From URNF01 sp045649855 (GTDB taxonomy: Bacteria > Bacillota > Clostridia > Oscillospirales > Acutalibacteraceae), in the NCBI GenBank assembly GCA_045649855.1, contig JAZRQN010000133.1, positions 1-18,723 on the forward strand: 18,723 nucleotides of DNA. The letters are read 5' to 3'. Below the pieces are notes generated by a model that searched no databases, was not told where the DNA came from, and saw only the letters and a list, made by a program, of their open reading frames with translations. Below are positions 1-6,837 of the stretch, one piece after another. Each line of letters begins with the position of its first letter. The stretch's first letter is position 1. The position numbers and the translations under genes are program-made.

Positions 1-16
1 ATTACCGCTTTTATGC

Positions 17-22
17 TATAAT
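17..22 (+). promoter_or_regulatory. Probable -10 box before the ceramidase-like gene
   Basis: TATAAT lies 75 bases before the first start codon. The matching -35 box would fall just left of the window, so only half the promoter can be judged. The distance leaves a 5' leader of roughly 65 bases. No structured element is obvious in it. Confidence 0.5.
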
Positions 23-96
23 AAACCTAGGGCGGTGATGGTGGTGTGATCTTGTTAGTTGCAGTTGTATTTTTGTGATTGAAAGGAAATTGCTTT

Positions 97-1611
97 ATGA
101 GAAATGTGAAAATAGGTTGGTCCGAAATAGATATTACCCCAGAAAAAAGAGCGTCGCTAATTGGGCAGTTTGCCGAAAGAATTTCTGATTACGTTGAAAA
201 GCCGATTACAGCTACTGCCCTTGCAATAGAAGCGGATTATGATCAAATGGTAATGGTGTCCGTTGATGTAAATGGTATTTCATATAACGTGGTTGAGGCA
301 GTTAGAGCCGAACTGTCTGGAAATTCATATGGTCTTGATCCTATGAAAACAATATATGCAGCTATACATACACATACAGCGCCTACATTTCCAAGGCCTA
401 ACTCAACGGCTAAACTGGGAATGTTTATGTCGTATCGTGCATTGCTTGAAAGAGAGTTGCCGGCAGATAAAAAGTATGTTGAACGATATATCGAAAAAAA
501 AGACAAAGACGTAATTACGCCTGAAGAATATTTTGACTTCCTTGTTAAACAGTTGGCAAAGGTAACGGTTGATGCGTGGAATAACCGGAAAGAAGGTTCA
601 TATTCCAATGCTTTTGGTCGTGCTGCTGTTGGTATGTGTAGACGAGCAGTTTACAATGACGGTTCAGCTAAAATGTGGGGAGACACCCACAAAGCTGCTT
701 TTGAAGAGCTGGAAGGCGGGAGTGATACAGGACTCGAGTTGCTATATATGTTTGACGATGATAAAAGGCTGACGGGTATTGTTGCAAACATTGCTTGCCC
801 TGCACAGTGTGTTCAACATAGAAGTTTCATCTCACCGGACTATTGGGGTGAGGTTAAGGTGTTGATTCGTCAACGTTTTGGTGAAAATGTATATGTTCTT
901 GGGCTATGTTCTATTGCCGGAGACCAATGTCCCGTGGACTTGATTCGTTGGGTTGAACCCGAAAGCGATTTAAACGATCCCAATATCATTCGTAACAATC
1001 CTCCTAAAAGAAAAGCAGATCCGTCCATGTTTGATATTTCAGGAATGAGAAAAACAGGCCGCCGTATTGCTCGTGAAATCATAGATTTATTTGAAGAGGG
1101 ACTTGGGGAAGCGCAAAACGAAGCTGTTTTTGAACATCGCATTAATATTATGCAGCTTCCCGTGAGAAGAGTAACTCCGTTTGATGTTTCATCTGCAAAA
1201 CGAAGCATCAAAGAATACATACAGAACAAAGACGGGGATATGGATTACAATGATGTTGGTAATTTAACAGGACCTTTGGGTGATCTGATGCGTAATGAAG
1301 TTCAGGAGCATATGGATACGCTTGATACCGAAGTTCATATAATACGTTTGGGCAGTATTGTATTTGCCACAAATCCGTTAGAACCTTTTATCAAATACGG
1401 TAATCAGATTAAAGCGCGTAGTAATGCAGAACAGACTTTTCTTGTGCAGCTTGCAAATGGGATCGAGGGTTATGTTCCAACCCAAAAAGCAGAACAGGGG
1501 GGTCATTACAGCGGCTTTGTTGCTAGCGGTATCATTGGTCACGTTGGAGGGGAACAATTAGTTAGAGAAACGGTTAAGAATATAAATGAATTGTTTAAGG
1601 AGAAAGTATGA
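97..1611 (+). CDS. Neutral/alkaline non-lysosomal ceramidase-like protein
   Basis: This 504-residue protein resembles the N-terminal domain of the neutral/alkaline non-lysosomal ceramidase superfamily, zinc amidases that in characterised members split ceramide into sphingosine and fatty acid. Visible family signatures are the opening KIGWSEIDITP (residues 5-15), the histidine pair in AAIHTHTAP (H91, H93; zinc-ligand position of the family) and NGIEGYVPT near the C terminus, which matches the conserved NGxxGYVPT stretch. There is no signal peptide or membrane segment, so the protein is probably cytoplasmic. It lacks the C-terminal beta domain of the true ceramidases. A TTG 18 bases upstream could extend it, but AAAGGA at 82-87 is correctly placed for ATG 97. 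Its stop overlaps the next gene's start by four bases (ATGA), so it is coupled to a GDPD. The substrate is not predictable: ceramide is unlikely to be native to a Clostridium-like cell, and a host- or diet-derived amide is possible. Codon use is AT-richer than downstream genes. Confidence 0.8.
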   Translation: MRNVKIGWSEIDITPEKRASLIGQFAERISDYVEKPITATALAIEADYDQMVMVSVDVNGISYNVVEAVRAELSGNSYGLDPMKTIYAAIHTHTAPTFPRPNSTAKLGMFMSYRALLERELPADKKYVERYIEKKDKDVITPEEYFDFLVKQLAKVTVDAWNNRKEGSYSNAFGRAAVGMCRRAVYNDGSAKMWGDTHKAAFEELEGGSDTGLELLYMFDDDKRLTGIVANIACPAQCVQHRSFISPDYWGEVKVLIRQRFGENVYVLGLCSIAGDQCPVDLIRWVEPESDLNDPNIIRNNPPKRKADPSMFDISGMRKTGRRIAREIIDLFEEGLGEAQNEAVFEHRINIMQLPVRRVTPFDVSSAKRSIKEYIQNKDGDMDYNDVGNLTGPLGDLMRNEVQEHMDTLDTEVHIIRLGSIVFATNPLEPFIKYGNQIKARSNAEQTFLVQLANGIEGYVPTQKAEQGGHYSGFVASGIIGHVGGEQLVRETVKNINELFKEKV

Positions 1612-2342
1612 AGATTATTGCGCATAGAGGAGGAAACTTAGGGAAAGAGAATTCCCTTGAAACTATGTTGTTGGCAGCAAATATGGGAGCAGATGCTGTT
1701 GAATGCGATATTAGAAAAACCAAAGATGGTGTATATGTTATTTATCATGATGAAAATTTGAGCCGCCTTGCAGGAACCGAAGCAACGGTGTCAAGTGTAA
1801 CTTTAAAAGAAATGAGTGAGTTGCTTTTAAAAAACGATGAAAAAGTAATGACGTTTGAAGAACTCAAGAGGGGATATAAATCCAACACACCGATATTGCT
1901 ACACATAAAATTGATGGAATGTGATGATGAATTTGCAGAATACATTGCAAATTCTCAGTTGCCGATTATCGCAGGTGTGATGTCAATTAATATGCTTAAA
2001 TGCTTTTCTAAAGTATTGCCTAAAGAAAGAATGCTTGCTTTTGTGCCGAGACCTGAAGACGCAGAGGAGTTTTACAAAAACGGTGCAGGAATTATACGAC
2101 TTTGGGAGCAGTGGTTAAAAAACATTACGCCGGATGATGTCAAGAAAAAATGTGAAGATGCCGAAGTATATATTATGGCTTGTAATGTGGATTCCGAACC
2201 ATGGGAAAAAATGAAATTGGAGTCTATGGATGGAAGTTATGAAAGCCTTCAAAAGTGTTATGAGCTGGGTGCTGATGGAGTGCTTTTGAATAATATAGAG
2301 CTGGCATTTGACTGGCAAAAGCACAAAGGTTTGCATAAATAA
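1608..2342 (+). CDS. Glycerophosphodiester phosphodiesterase (GDPD)
   Basis: This 244-residue protein is a GDPD-family TIM-barrel enzyme, expected to hydrolyse glycerophosphodiesters to glycerol 3-phosphate and an alcohol. The catalytic pattern is complete: AHRGG (H6, R7), an ENSLE motif, VECDIRKTKDG with the metal-ligand pair E32 and D34, and YHDE with the second catalytic histidine H47. The length is normal for the bacterial cytoplasmic type, and there is no signal peptide. It starts inside the stop codon of the ceramidase-like gene (ATGA overlap), with GGAGAAAG as ribosome site, so the two are translated together and may act on the same lipid-derived material. A decayed second GDPD follows directly downstream. 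The gene shares the AT-rich composition of the left end. Assignment to the family is firm; the actual phosphodiester is unknown. Confidence 0.9.
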   Translation: MKIIAHRGGNLGKENSLETMLLAANMGADAVECDIRKTKDGVYVIYHDENLSRLAGTEATVSSVTLKEMSELLLKNDEKVMTFEELKRGYKSNTPILLHIKLMECDDEFAEYIANSQLPIIAGVMSINMLKCFSKVLPKERMLAFVPRPEDAEEFYKNGAGIIRLWEQWLKNITPDDVKKKCEDAEVYIMACNVDSEPWEKMKLESMDGSYESLQKCYELGADGVLLNNIELAFDWQKHKGLHK

Positions 2343-2397
2343 AGCAAAACACTTGATTTTCTGTCTTTAATTTTATTTAGATAAAAAGAAAGGGAGC

Positions 2398-2535
2398 GAT
2401 TTTGCGATAAATTATGCTCATAGAGGTGCAAGCAGATATACTTTAAACCGGCTTAAAGATATTAAGATCTTTGGCAACTTTACCAAGGGATTTTATGATA
2501 GAAATATCACGTTGCGCGGATTTTTAGAGAAATGA
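2398..2535 (+). pseudogene. Remnant of a second GDPD gene with internal deletion
   Basis: Reading from 2398, the frame gives INYAHRGASRY, the hallmark N terminus of Clostridia-type GDPDs. It then jumps to LKDIKIFGNF and ITLRGFLEK, which align with the later GDPD segment normally written L..DFG.. ..IPTLEEFL. It ends at TGA 2533-2535. The roughly 40 residues normally between them (PENT, ExD and HD motifs) and everything after residue about 100 are missing. There is no start codon in frame, although AAAGGGAG at about 2389-2395 looks like the old ribosome site. The call rests on motif recognition by eye. The remnant differs in sequence from the intact GDPD upstream, so it was a paralogue and not a recent duplicate. 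Confidence 0.55.
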
Positions 2536-2617
2536 ATGCCTGTGAACTTCCCGGATAGATTATATGAATATCTGCGTTTGTCTTTTCTTTTTCAACGAAA
2601 TCCATCCTAACGAGTGG

Positions 2618-2688
2618 GTGAAATATTGCTTTGTAATGTGAAATCCTCACTTTGAGCGGGTGAAATTGCTGCGTCAGCACGATTTCAT
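2618..2688 (+). repeat. Short interspersed GTGAAAT repeat cluster
   Basis: GTGAAAT occurs at 2618-2624, 2638-2644 and 2660-2666, followed by the inverted form ATTTCAT at 2682-2688, giving steps of 20, 22 and 22 bases. The spacers contain tiny palindromes such as CTCA-CTT-TGAG and GCTG-CGT-CAGC. The spacing is too short for a CRISPR array. The look is that of the TGAAAT/ATTTCAT-punctuated intergenic repeats often found in Clostridia beside mobile or foreign segments. I recall such repeats as a type but cannot name a family. Confidence 0.55.
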
Positions 2689-2695
2689 TAATCCC

Positions 2696-2724
2696 TTGCC
2701 CTTTTGCCGGTTTTGTGGTGCAAT
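2696..2724 (+). promoter_or_regulatory. Possible weak promoter before the small orphan gene
   Basis: TTGCCC, a 17-base spacer, and TGCAAT (2719-2724) lie 40 bases before ATG 2764, directly after the repeat cluster. The -35 box is acceptable and the -10 box matches four of six positions, so this is only a candidate. Confidence 0.3.
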
Positions 2725-2763
2725 AGAGGTAAGGCGGTGATTGAATTGAAAGAGTTTCGGTAA

Positions 2764-3003
2764 ATGCAAGCCGAATACATAGACAAGCATTATAATGAGC
2801 ATAGATGTGTTTTAATTAAAAAATACCGCAACCTTTATGGTAAATATGTTTTTGTCATTGATGAGAATGATAAAAACTTAAAAATTTACATTGGCAAGTG
2901 TGTCTATGAAGATACCCAAATTGGTTCAAAACTGACCATTGGTGAAATGGATTGTAAACTCATTAATATCCGCCCAAGCATTTGCAAAAATAATGATATA
3001 TAG
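2764..3003 (+). CDS. Small conserved-looking protein of unknown function
   Basis: This is a 79-residue soluble, charged protein with alternating hydrophobic stretches (YGKYVFVIDENDKN, LKIYIGKCVYED, GSKLTIGEMDCKLINIRP) that suggest a small beta-rich fold. The pattern 'GKYVF...IYIGK..YE...G.KLTIG...KLINIRP' resembles short hypothetical proteins scattered through Clostridia, but I cannot attach a function. A weak ribosome site (GAAAGAG, 2748-2754) stands nine bases before the ATG. Composition is AT-rich like the rest of the left end. It sits alone between a repeat cluster and a strong terminator, so it may be a cassette-borne gene. There is no signal peptide, membrane helix or cysteine cluster. 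Confidence 0.55.
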   Translation: MQAEYIDKHYNEHRCVLIKKYRNLYGKYVFVIDENDKNLKIYIGKCVYEDTQIGSKLTIGEMDCKLINIRPSICKNNDI

Positions 3004-3059
3004 TTAAGAACAAAGAAAATCCTCGGTTTTCACCCAGTTCTTTTTCGGACACGAATGAC

Positions 3060-3101
3060 AACGCAAAGAAGGCACCCTTTTTAGGGTGCCTTCTTTGCGT
3101 T
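3060..3101 (+). terminator. Strong intrinsic terminator with an 18-bp perfect stem
   Basis: The arms 3060-3077 and 3084-3101 are perfectly complementary around a six-base TTTTTA loop. The GC core is GGCACCC/GGGTGCC, preceded by AAAGAA and followed by TTCTTT, so it can terminate in both directions. It closes the unit of the small orphan gene and marks the visible change from AT-rich to more balanced composition. Confidence 0.8.
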
Positions 3102-3187
3102 CGTACACTAAATGGACGCAGGCGAGGTTTTATAGGACTTTGCGTGGAAATTTTAGGAAGCACATCCGAGTTTTCTTCCACAACCTC

Positions 3188-3216
3188 TTGCAAAATCGGG
3201 GCTTTTGCGGTACAAT
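3188..3216 (+). promoter_or_regulatory. Sigma-A promoter of the GH39 gene
   Basis: TTGCAA (3188-3193), a 17-base spacer and TACAAT (3211-3216) form a near-consensus vegetative promoter. The start codon is 33 bases after the -10 box, leaving a leader of about 25 bases. Confidence 0.75.
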
Positions 3217-3248
3217 GGAACAAATCAGAGGATGTGGGAGGGTTATAT

Positions 3249-4580
3249 ATGACGCACATTTCTATCGATAAACAGAACGTGGTCGGCAAGATGAAACCGA
3301 TGCACGCGGTCGGACAGCCTCCGCTGTTGGGAACAAGCACGACAAAGTTCCACTATCTCACCGAAGCAAACATACCGTATTCCCGTTTGCACGATGTGGG
3401 TGGCTGGTTTGGCGGTAACATGTATGTGGATATTCCCAATATTTTCAGGAATTTTGATGCGGATGAAAACGATCCGGCATCGTATGAATTCGAATTTACC
3501 GATATTCTCATAAAAGGTCTGATGGATGCAGGTTGCGAACCCGTATATCGCTTGGGTGTTACCATTGAGAACTTCCACGAGATCAAAGCCTTCCGTATTT
3601 TCCCGCCTGCCGACATGGCAAAATGGGCGCGTATTTGCGAACATATCATTCGCCACTATAATGAGGGCTGGGCAAACGGTTTCCATTACAATATTCAGTA
3701 TTGGGAAATCTGGAACGAGCCGGACGGACATCCCGAAGTGGAACAGAATGCGATGTGGAAAGGCACTCCTGAACAATACTTTGAGATGTACCGCATCACT
3801 TCCAAGCATTTGAGAGAATGCTTTGGCGATAGCATCAAAATCGGTGGCTACGCCTCCTGCGGCTTTTACAGAATCAAAGACGAGCAGGATGTAACAGGTG
3901 CAGCTTTTGGCATCACCTCGGAGCTGTCCGATTGGGATAAGCGCATTAACTATTTCATGAACTTTTTCTATCAGTTCGTGGATTTTGTCAAAACCGAAAA
4001 ACTGCCGTTTGATTTCTTCTCGTGGCATAGTTATTCCAAGCCGGATGATAATATCAGAATGCAGAAGTTCTGTGAAAGCTACCTCGAAAAAGCAGGCTTC
4101 GGAGATGTGGAAATCCATTTGAACGAATGGAATACCAATCCCAACCTTGAAGAACGGGGCACTTCGATTGCGTGCGCTAATGCGGTGGCAAATATCTGCG
4201 GATTACAAAACACCAAAATGGCGATGATGTGTTTTTATGATGCCCGTATCGGCCCGACTGTTTACGGCTCTCTCTTCAATCCGCTGACCCATAAACCCCT
4301 TTGCGCATATTATGGCTTCCATGCGTTCGGCAAGTTGTACGCGTTGGGACAGCAGATTGCATGCACCTGCGACAACGACCGTGTGTTTACCACTGCCGCT
4401 ACCAACGGCGAGCAATCGGCTTTGTTGCTGACCAATCTCGGCGAAGCTACGGATATTCAGTTGAATGTATCTGATTTCAAGGCGTATCTCATCGATGAGG
4501 ATAATATCTACACCGAAATGGATATAAAAGACGGTTACATTCCCGTAGAACAGTATCAAACGGTATATATCGAACTGTAA
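3249..4580 (+). CDS. GH39 family beta-xylosidase-like glycosidase
   Basis: This 443-residue protein looks like a glycoside hydrolase family 39 retaining enzyme, typically a beta-xylosidase removing xylose from xylo-oligosaccharides. The acid/base glutamate is in EIWNEPDG (E157) and the nucleophile glutamate in HLNEWN (E293), each at the end of a barrel strand as the family expects. A short beta domain follows after about residue 350. There is no signal peptide, so it should act in the cytoplasm on imported oligosaccharides. An open frame continues 105 bases upstream, but GGGAGGG at 3236-3242 and the promoter at 3188-3216 fix ATG 3249 as the start. The gene has its own promoter and terminator, with no transporter or regulator beside it. 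GH39 also contains alpha-L-iduronidases and other specificities, so xylosidase activity is the likeliest and not a certain reading. Confidence 0.85.
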   Translation: MTHISIDKQNVVGKMKPMHAVGQPPLLGTSTTKFHYLTEANIPYSRLHDVGGWFGGNMYVDIPNIFRNFDADENDPASYEFEFTDILIKGLMDAGCEPVYRLGVTIENFHEIKAFRIFPPADMAKWARICEHIIRHYNEGWANGFHYNIQYWEIWNEPDGHPEVEQNAMWKGTPEQYFEMYRITSKHLRECFGDSIKIGGYASCGFYRIKDEQDVTGAAFGITSELSDWDKRINYFMNFFYQFVDFVKTEKLPFDFFSWHSYSKPDDNIRMQKFCESYLEKAGFGDVEIHLNEWNTNPNLEERGTSIACANAVANICGLQNTKMAMMCFYDARIGPTVYGSLFNPLTHKPLCAYYGFHAFGKLYALGQQIACTCDNDRVFTTAATNGEQSALLLTNLGEATDIQLNVSDFKAYLIDEDNIYTEMDIKDGYIPVEQYQTVYIEL

Positions 4581-4583
4581 GAA

Positions 4584-4612
4584 AAAGGCCCCCGACAGTG
4601 TCGGGGGCCTTT
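4584..4612. terminator. Bidirectional terminator between convergent GH39 and M81 genes
   Basis: Arms 4584-4595 and 4601-4612 form a 12-bp stem (core GGCCCCCGA/TCGGGGGCC) with A-rich and T-rich flanks on both sides, so it can serve both converging genes. Confidence 0.9.
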
Positions 4613-4621
4613 GTTTTGATA

Positions 4622-6088
4622 TTAGTCCAGCGGCCAGATGGGACGGCGGCTGTGCGCCAACGGCAGCGCTGTAACTGACATCGGACTGAGAGCAGGTGCG
4701 TCCACTTCCAAAATCTGTTTGGCGATCTTTCCAAAGGAATGGCGGTAATGTGCGGTGGATTTGACCACCAATATTTTCATTTCTTCGGGTCTGATGCCGC
4801 AATGTCTGTACACTTCCAGATCCCAGGTTTGCGTGAGAATACTGGAAACGATGACCTGGACAGACCCGATGACCAACAGGGCGGTTTTGCCCAACTCGGT
4901 GGGCATACCTTGACCCATTTTATCTTGATTGATATAGTGCCCGTTTGTGATTGCTTTGACGTATGCTGTGCAGGTGAGTGGACCGCCCGTAACTTTTGGC
5001 GCAGTTTTGCCGCCCAGTTGCACCTCAATGGTGCTGCCAACTCCTGCTTGTTCCGCTTGCAACACGGTTTTAGGATCATAAATATAGGAGATCGCCGTAT
5101 CGGTCGCACCTGCATCCAGCAAGGCTTTTAGCAATGCGGTGGAGTCGGCACTGGCGCCGGCACCGGGATTATCGGCAACGTCAGCGATGACCACGGGGTA
5201 TTCGGTAGCGGTCATAGCACTTTCAATCGCTTGCTCGATGGTGAGGAAACGGCGTGTGAGACTGTCTCTTGCGGCGAACACCTTTTCGCCCATATCATCC
5301 GCCGCTGCTTGTGCAGTCGCCATATCACCGTTGGTGATGGAAATGATGGAAGCACCCTGGTCATAAATGTCGGAGGGGAAGAAACCGTGGCAGATGGTAA
5401 CGTCGATGAAACCATCCTTTTCGCGATAGCTCTGCGCTTCGGTGAGAAGCGGAATGATCGGCGGATGGGAGGTCGGCACGTACGGGAAGATCATATCCAG
5501 TTTGCGCCACGCCATTGTGGGTTTTAAACCTTCCAGCAGAACGCCTTTCATACACTCTGCGGCACGCACGCCCGTTTCATACAGATCGGTGTGCGGATAA
5601 TAGTCGTATGCGAACATAGCGGTGGCGGTGTCCATCATTTTCTGCGTAACGTTGGCGTGTAGATCCATGGAAATGATGATCGGCACATCAGGACCCACTT
5701 GATTTCGAATGAGCTCGAGCAACTCACCTTCACCGTCTTCAAACTGTTCGGTTACCATAGCACCGTGCAAAGCCAGCAACACGCCGTCAACAGAGGGGGC
5801 CTCCTCGATTGCACGCAAAATGGCGTTTTTCACCTCGTCAAACACCTCTTGTGCCACAACAGGACCGGGGGAGGCGTTTGCCGCTACCGCAGGAATGACA
5901 TGTACCTCACTGAGAGGGTCGAGTGTATCAAAAAAGCCGGTGATTTCGCTTTTCGCACCGCGGAAATAGTTACGGATGGTTTCCTCGTCGAAGAAATACC
6001 GTCTGGCTTTGAATTGTGCGAGACCGGATACGCCGGGGGCATAGCGATTGGTTTCTTGCTTGAAAAGACCTACGATAACGTTTTTCAT
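4622..6088 (-). CDS. M81 family metallopeptidase (MlrC-like)
   Basis: This 488-residue protein has the M81 / 'microcystin degradation MlrC' architecture: an N-terminal domain opening VIVGLFKQETNRYAP, then SMDLHANV and YPHTDLYETG. D142, H144 and H166 have the spacing of the reported MlrC zinc ligands (two, then 22 residues apart). A C-terminal MlrC domain begins near residue 300 (PVVIADVADNPGAG). In Sphingomonas MlrC cleaves linear microcystin peptides. Homologues are widespread in gut Firmicutes, where the substrate is unknown and probably a modified peptide or amide. There is no signal peptide. Its ATG lies in the TGA stop of the upstream pseudouridine synthase gene (four-base overlap), and its ribosome site AAAGGAAG is inside that gene, so it is translationally coupled. 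No co-located peptide transporter is evident unless the neighbouring MFS gene serves. Confidence 0.88.
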   Translation of the reverse strand: MKNVIVGLFKQETNRYAPGVSGLAQFKARRYFFDEETIRNYFRGAKSEITGFFDTLDPLSEVHVIPAVAANASPGPVVAQEVFDEVKNAILRAIEEAPSVDGVLLALHGAMVTEQFEDGEGELLELIRNQVGPDVPIIISMDLHANVTQKMMDTATAMFAYDYYPHTDLYETGVRAAECMKGVLLEGLKPTMAWRKLDMIFPYVPTSHPPIIPLLTEAQSYREKDGFIDVTICHGFFPSDIYDQGASIISITNGDMATAQAAADDMGEKVFAARDSLTRRFLTIEQAIESAMTATEYPVVIADVADNPGAGASADSTALLKALLDAGATDTAISYIYDPKTVLQAEQAGVGSTIEVQLGGKTAPKVTGGPLTCTAYVKAITNGHYINQDKMGQGMPTELGKTALLVIGSVQVIVSSILTQTWDLEVYRHCGIRPEEMKILVVKSTAHYRHSFGKIAKQILEVDAPALSPMSVTALPLAHSRRPIWPLD

Positions 6089-6735
6089 GTACGTTCTTCC
6101 TTTCGGATGTCTATTGACCGGAATGCTTCACTATCGGTCGGGTCGGCGAAAAATGTCAGTGTTTCTCCCGTCGCAGGGTGGGGAAAAGAGAGGGTGTGCG
6201 CCCACAACCCCAGACACGGCGCGGTATCGCCACCGTATCGTCTGTCTCCGACCAGTGGATAGCCGCGGCTTGCAAATTGTACGCGAATTTGATGTGTTCT
6301 GCCGGTGATCAGGGTAACTTTCATCAGCGATACACCGTCATCACTACTCAGTTTTTCATACTGTAAGACAGCCTCTTTAACGCCTTTGCGTTGTCTGGTT
6401 ACCACGAAGGACTTGTTGCGCTTTTGGTCGCGGAATAACAGGTCGCGCATCTCGCCGTTTTCATCGGGGAACTCGCCTTTTACAATGGCGAGATACGTTT
6501 TTTGCAGCCGACGATTTGCAACGTCATCACATAGTTTGGCGGCGGCTTTGGCGGTTTTGGCATAGACCATTACGCCGCCCGTTTCCTTGTCCAAACGGTG
6601 AACAGGGTGGATGTCGCAACCAAGCTGTGCGGACAACTGTGCAATCATATCTTTGCCGTCGTGGGAACTTTGCGAAACGATTCCGTGCGGTTTAACACAC
6701 ACAACGATGTCCCGATCTTCAAACAAAATGTGCAT
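6085..6735 (-). CDS. RluA-family pseudouridine synthase without S4 domain
   Basis: This 216-residue RluA-type RNA pseudouridine synthase isomerises uridines in rRNA or tRNA. The catalytic motif HRLDKETGG is at residues 46-54, with D49 as nucleophile. TLITGRTHQIRVQFA (about residues 141-155) and YPLVGDRRYGG are the other family blocks. It is short and starts directly with the catalytic domain (ILFEDRDIVVCVKPHG), lacking the N-terminal S4 RNA-binding domain of RluC/RluD. Such stand-alone members are common in Firmicutes, and the target base cannot be named. The ribosome site AAAGGAG lies ten bases before ATG 6735. It is first in a two-gene operon with the M81 peptidase, whose start overlaps its stop. 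No functional link between the two is known to me. Confidence 0.9.
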   Translation of the reverse strand: MHILFEDRDIVVCVKPHGIVSQSSHDGKDMIAQLSAQLGCDIHPVHRLDKETGGVMVYAKTAKAAAKLCDDVANRRLQKTYLAIVKGEFPDENGEMRDLLFRDQKRNKSFVVTRQRKGVKEAVLQYEKLSSDDGVSLMKVTLITGRTHQIRVQFASRGYPLVGDRRYGGDTAPCLGLWAHTLSFPHPATGETLTFFADPTDSEAFRSIDIRKEERT

Positions 6736-6758
6736 ACCCGTTATCTCCTTTCTTTTCA

Positions 6759-6786
6759 GTATAGCATATTTAAAAAGATGTTTCAG
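6759..6786 (-). promoter_or_regulatory. Probable promoter of the pseudouridine synthase-M81 operon
   Basis: On the minus strand, TATACT (6759-6764) is a good -10 box preceded by TG-rich bases. The only -35 candidate is CTGAAA (6781-6786, 16-base spacer), which is weak. It sits directly after the MFS gene's terminator. Confidence 0.5.
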
Positions 6787-6789
6787 CCA

Positions 6790-6825
6790 AAAACGCCCTC
6801 ATCCTTTTTGGGGAGAGGGCGTTTT
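6790..6825 (-). terminator. Terminator of the MFS gene
   Basis: Arms 6790-6800 and 6815-6825 form an 11-bp stem (ACGCCCTC/GAGGGCGT core). Read on the minus strand it is followed by TTTTT, 12 bases after the MFS stop codon. It separates the MFS transcript from the operon that follows. Confidence 0.85.
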
Positions 6826-6837
6826 ATGTTGTGAGAT

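Noticed and set aside
2618..2688. CRISPR array
   Set aside because: Repeat unit is only seven bases, period 20-22 bases, last copy inverted, and no cas genes nearby.
2963..3340. A 125-codon minus-strand open frame across the terminator
   Set aside because: It crosses a strong hairpin and the GH39 promoter and start, and its sequence is low-complexity run-through of those signals.
3243..4118. A 291-codon minus-strand open frame
   Set aside because: Shadow of the GH39 gene; no family features and no promoter.
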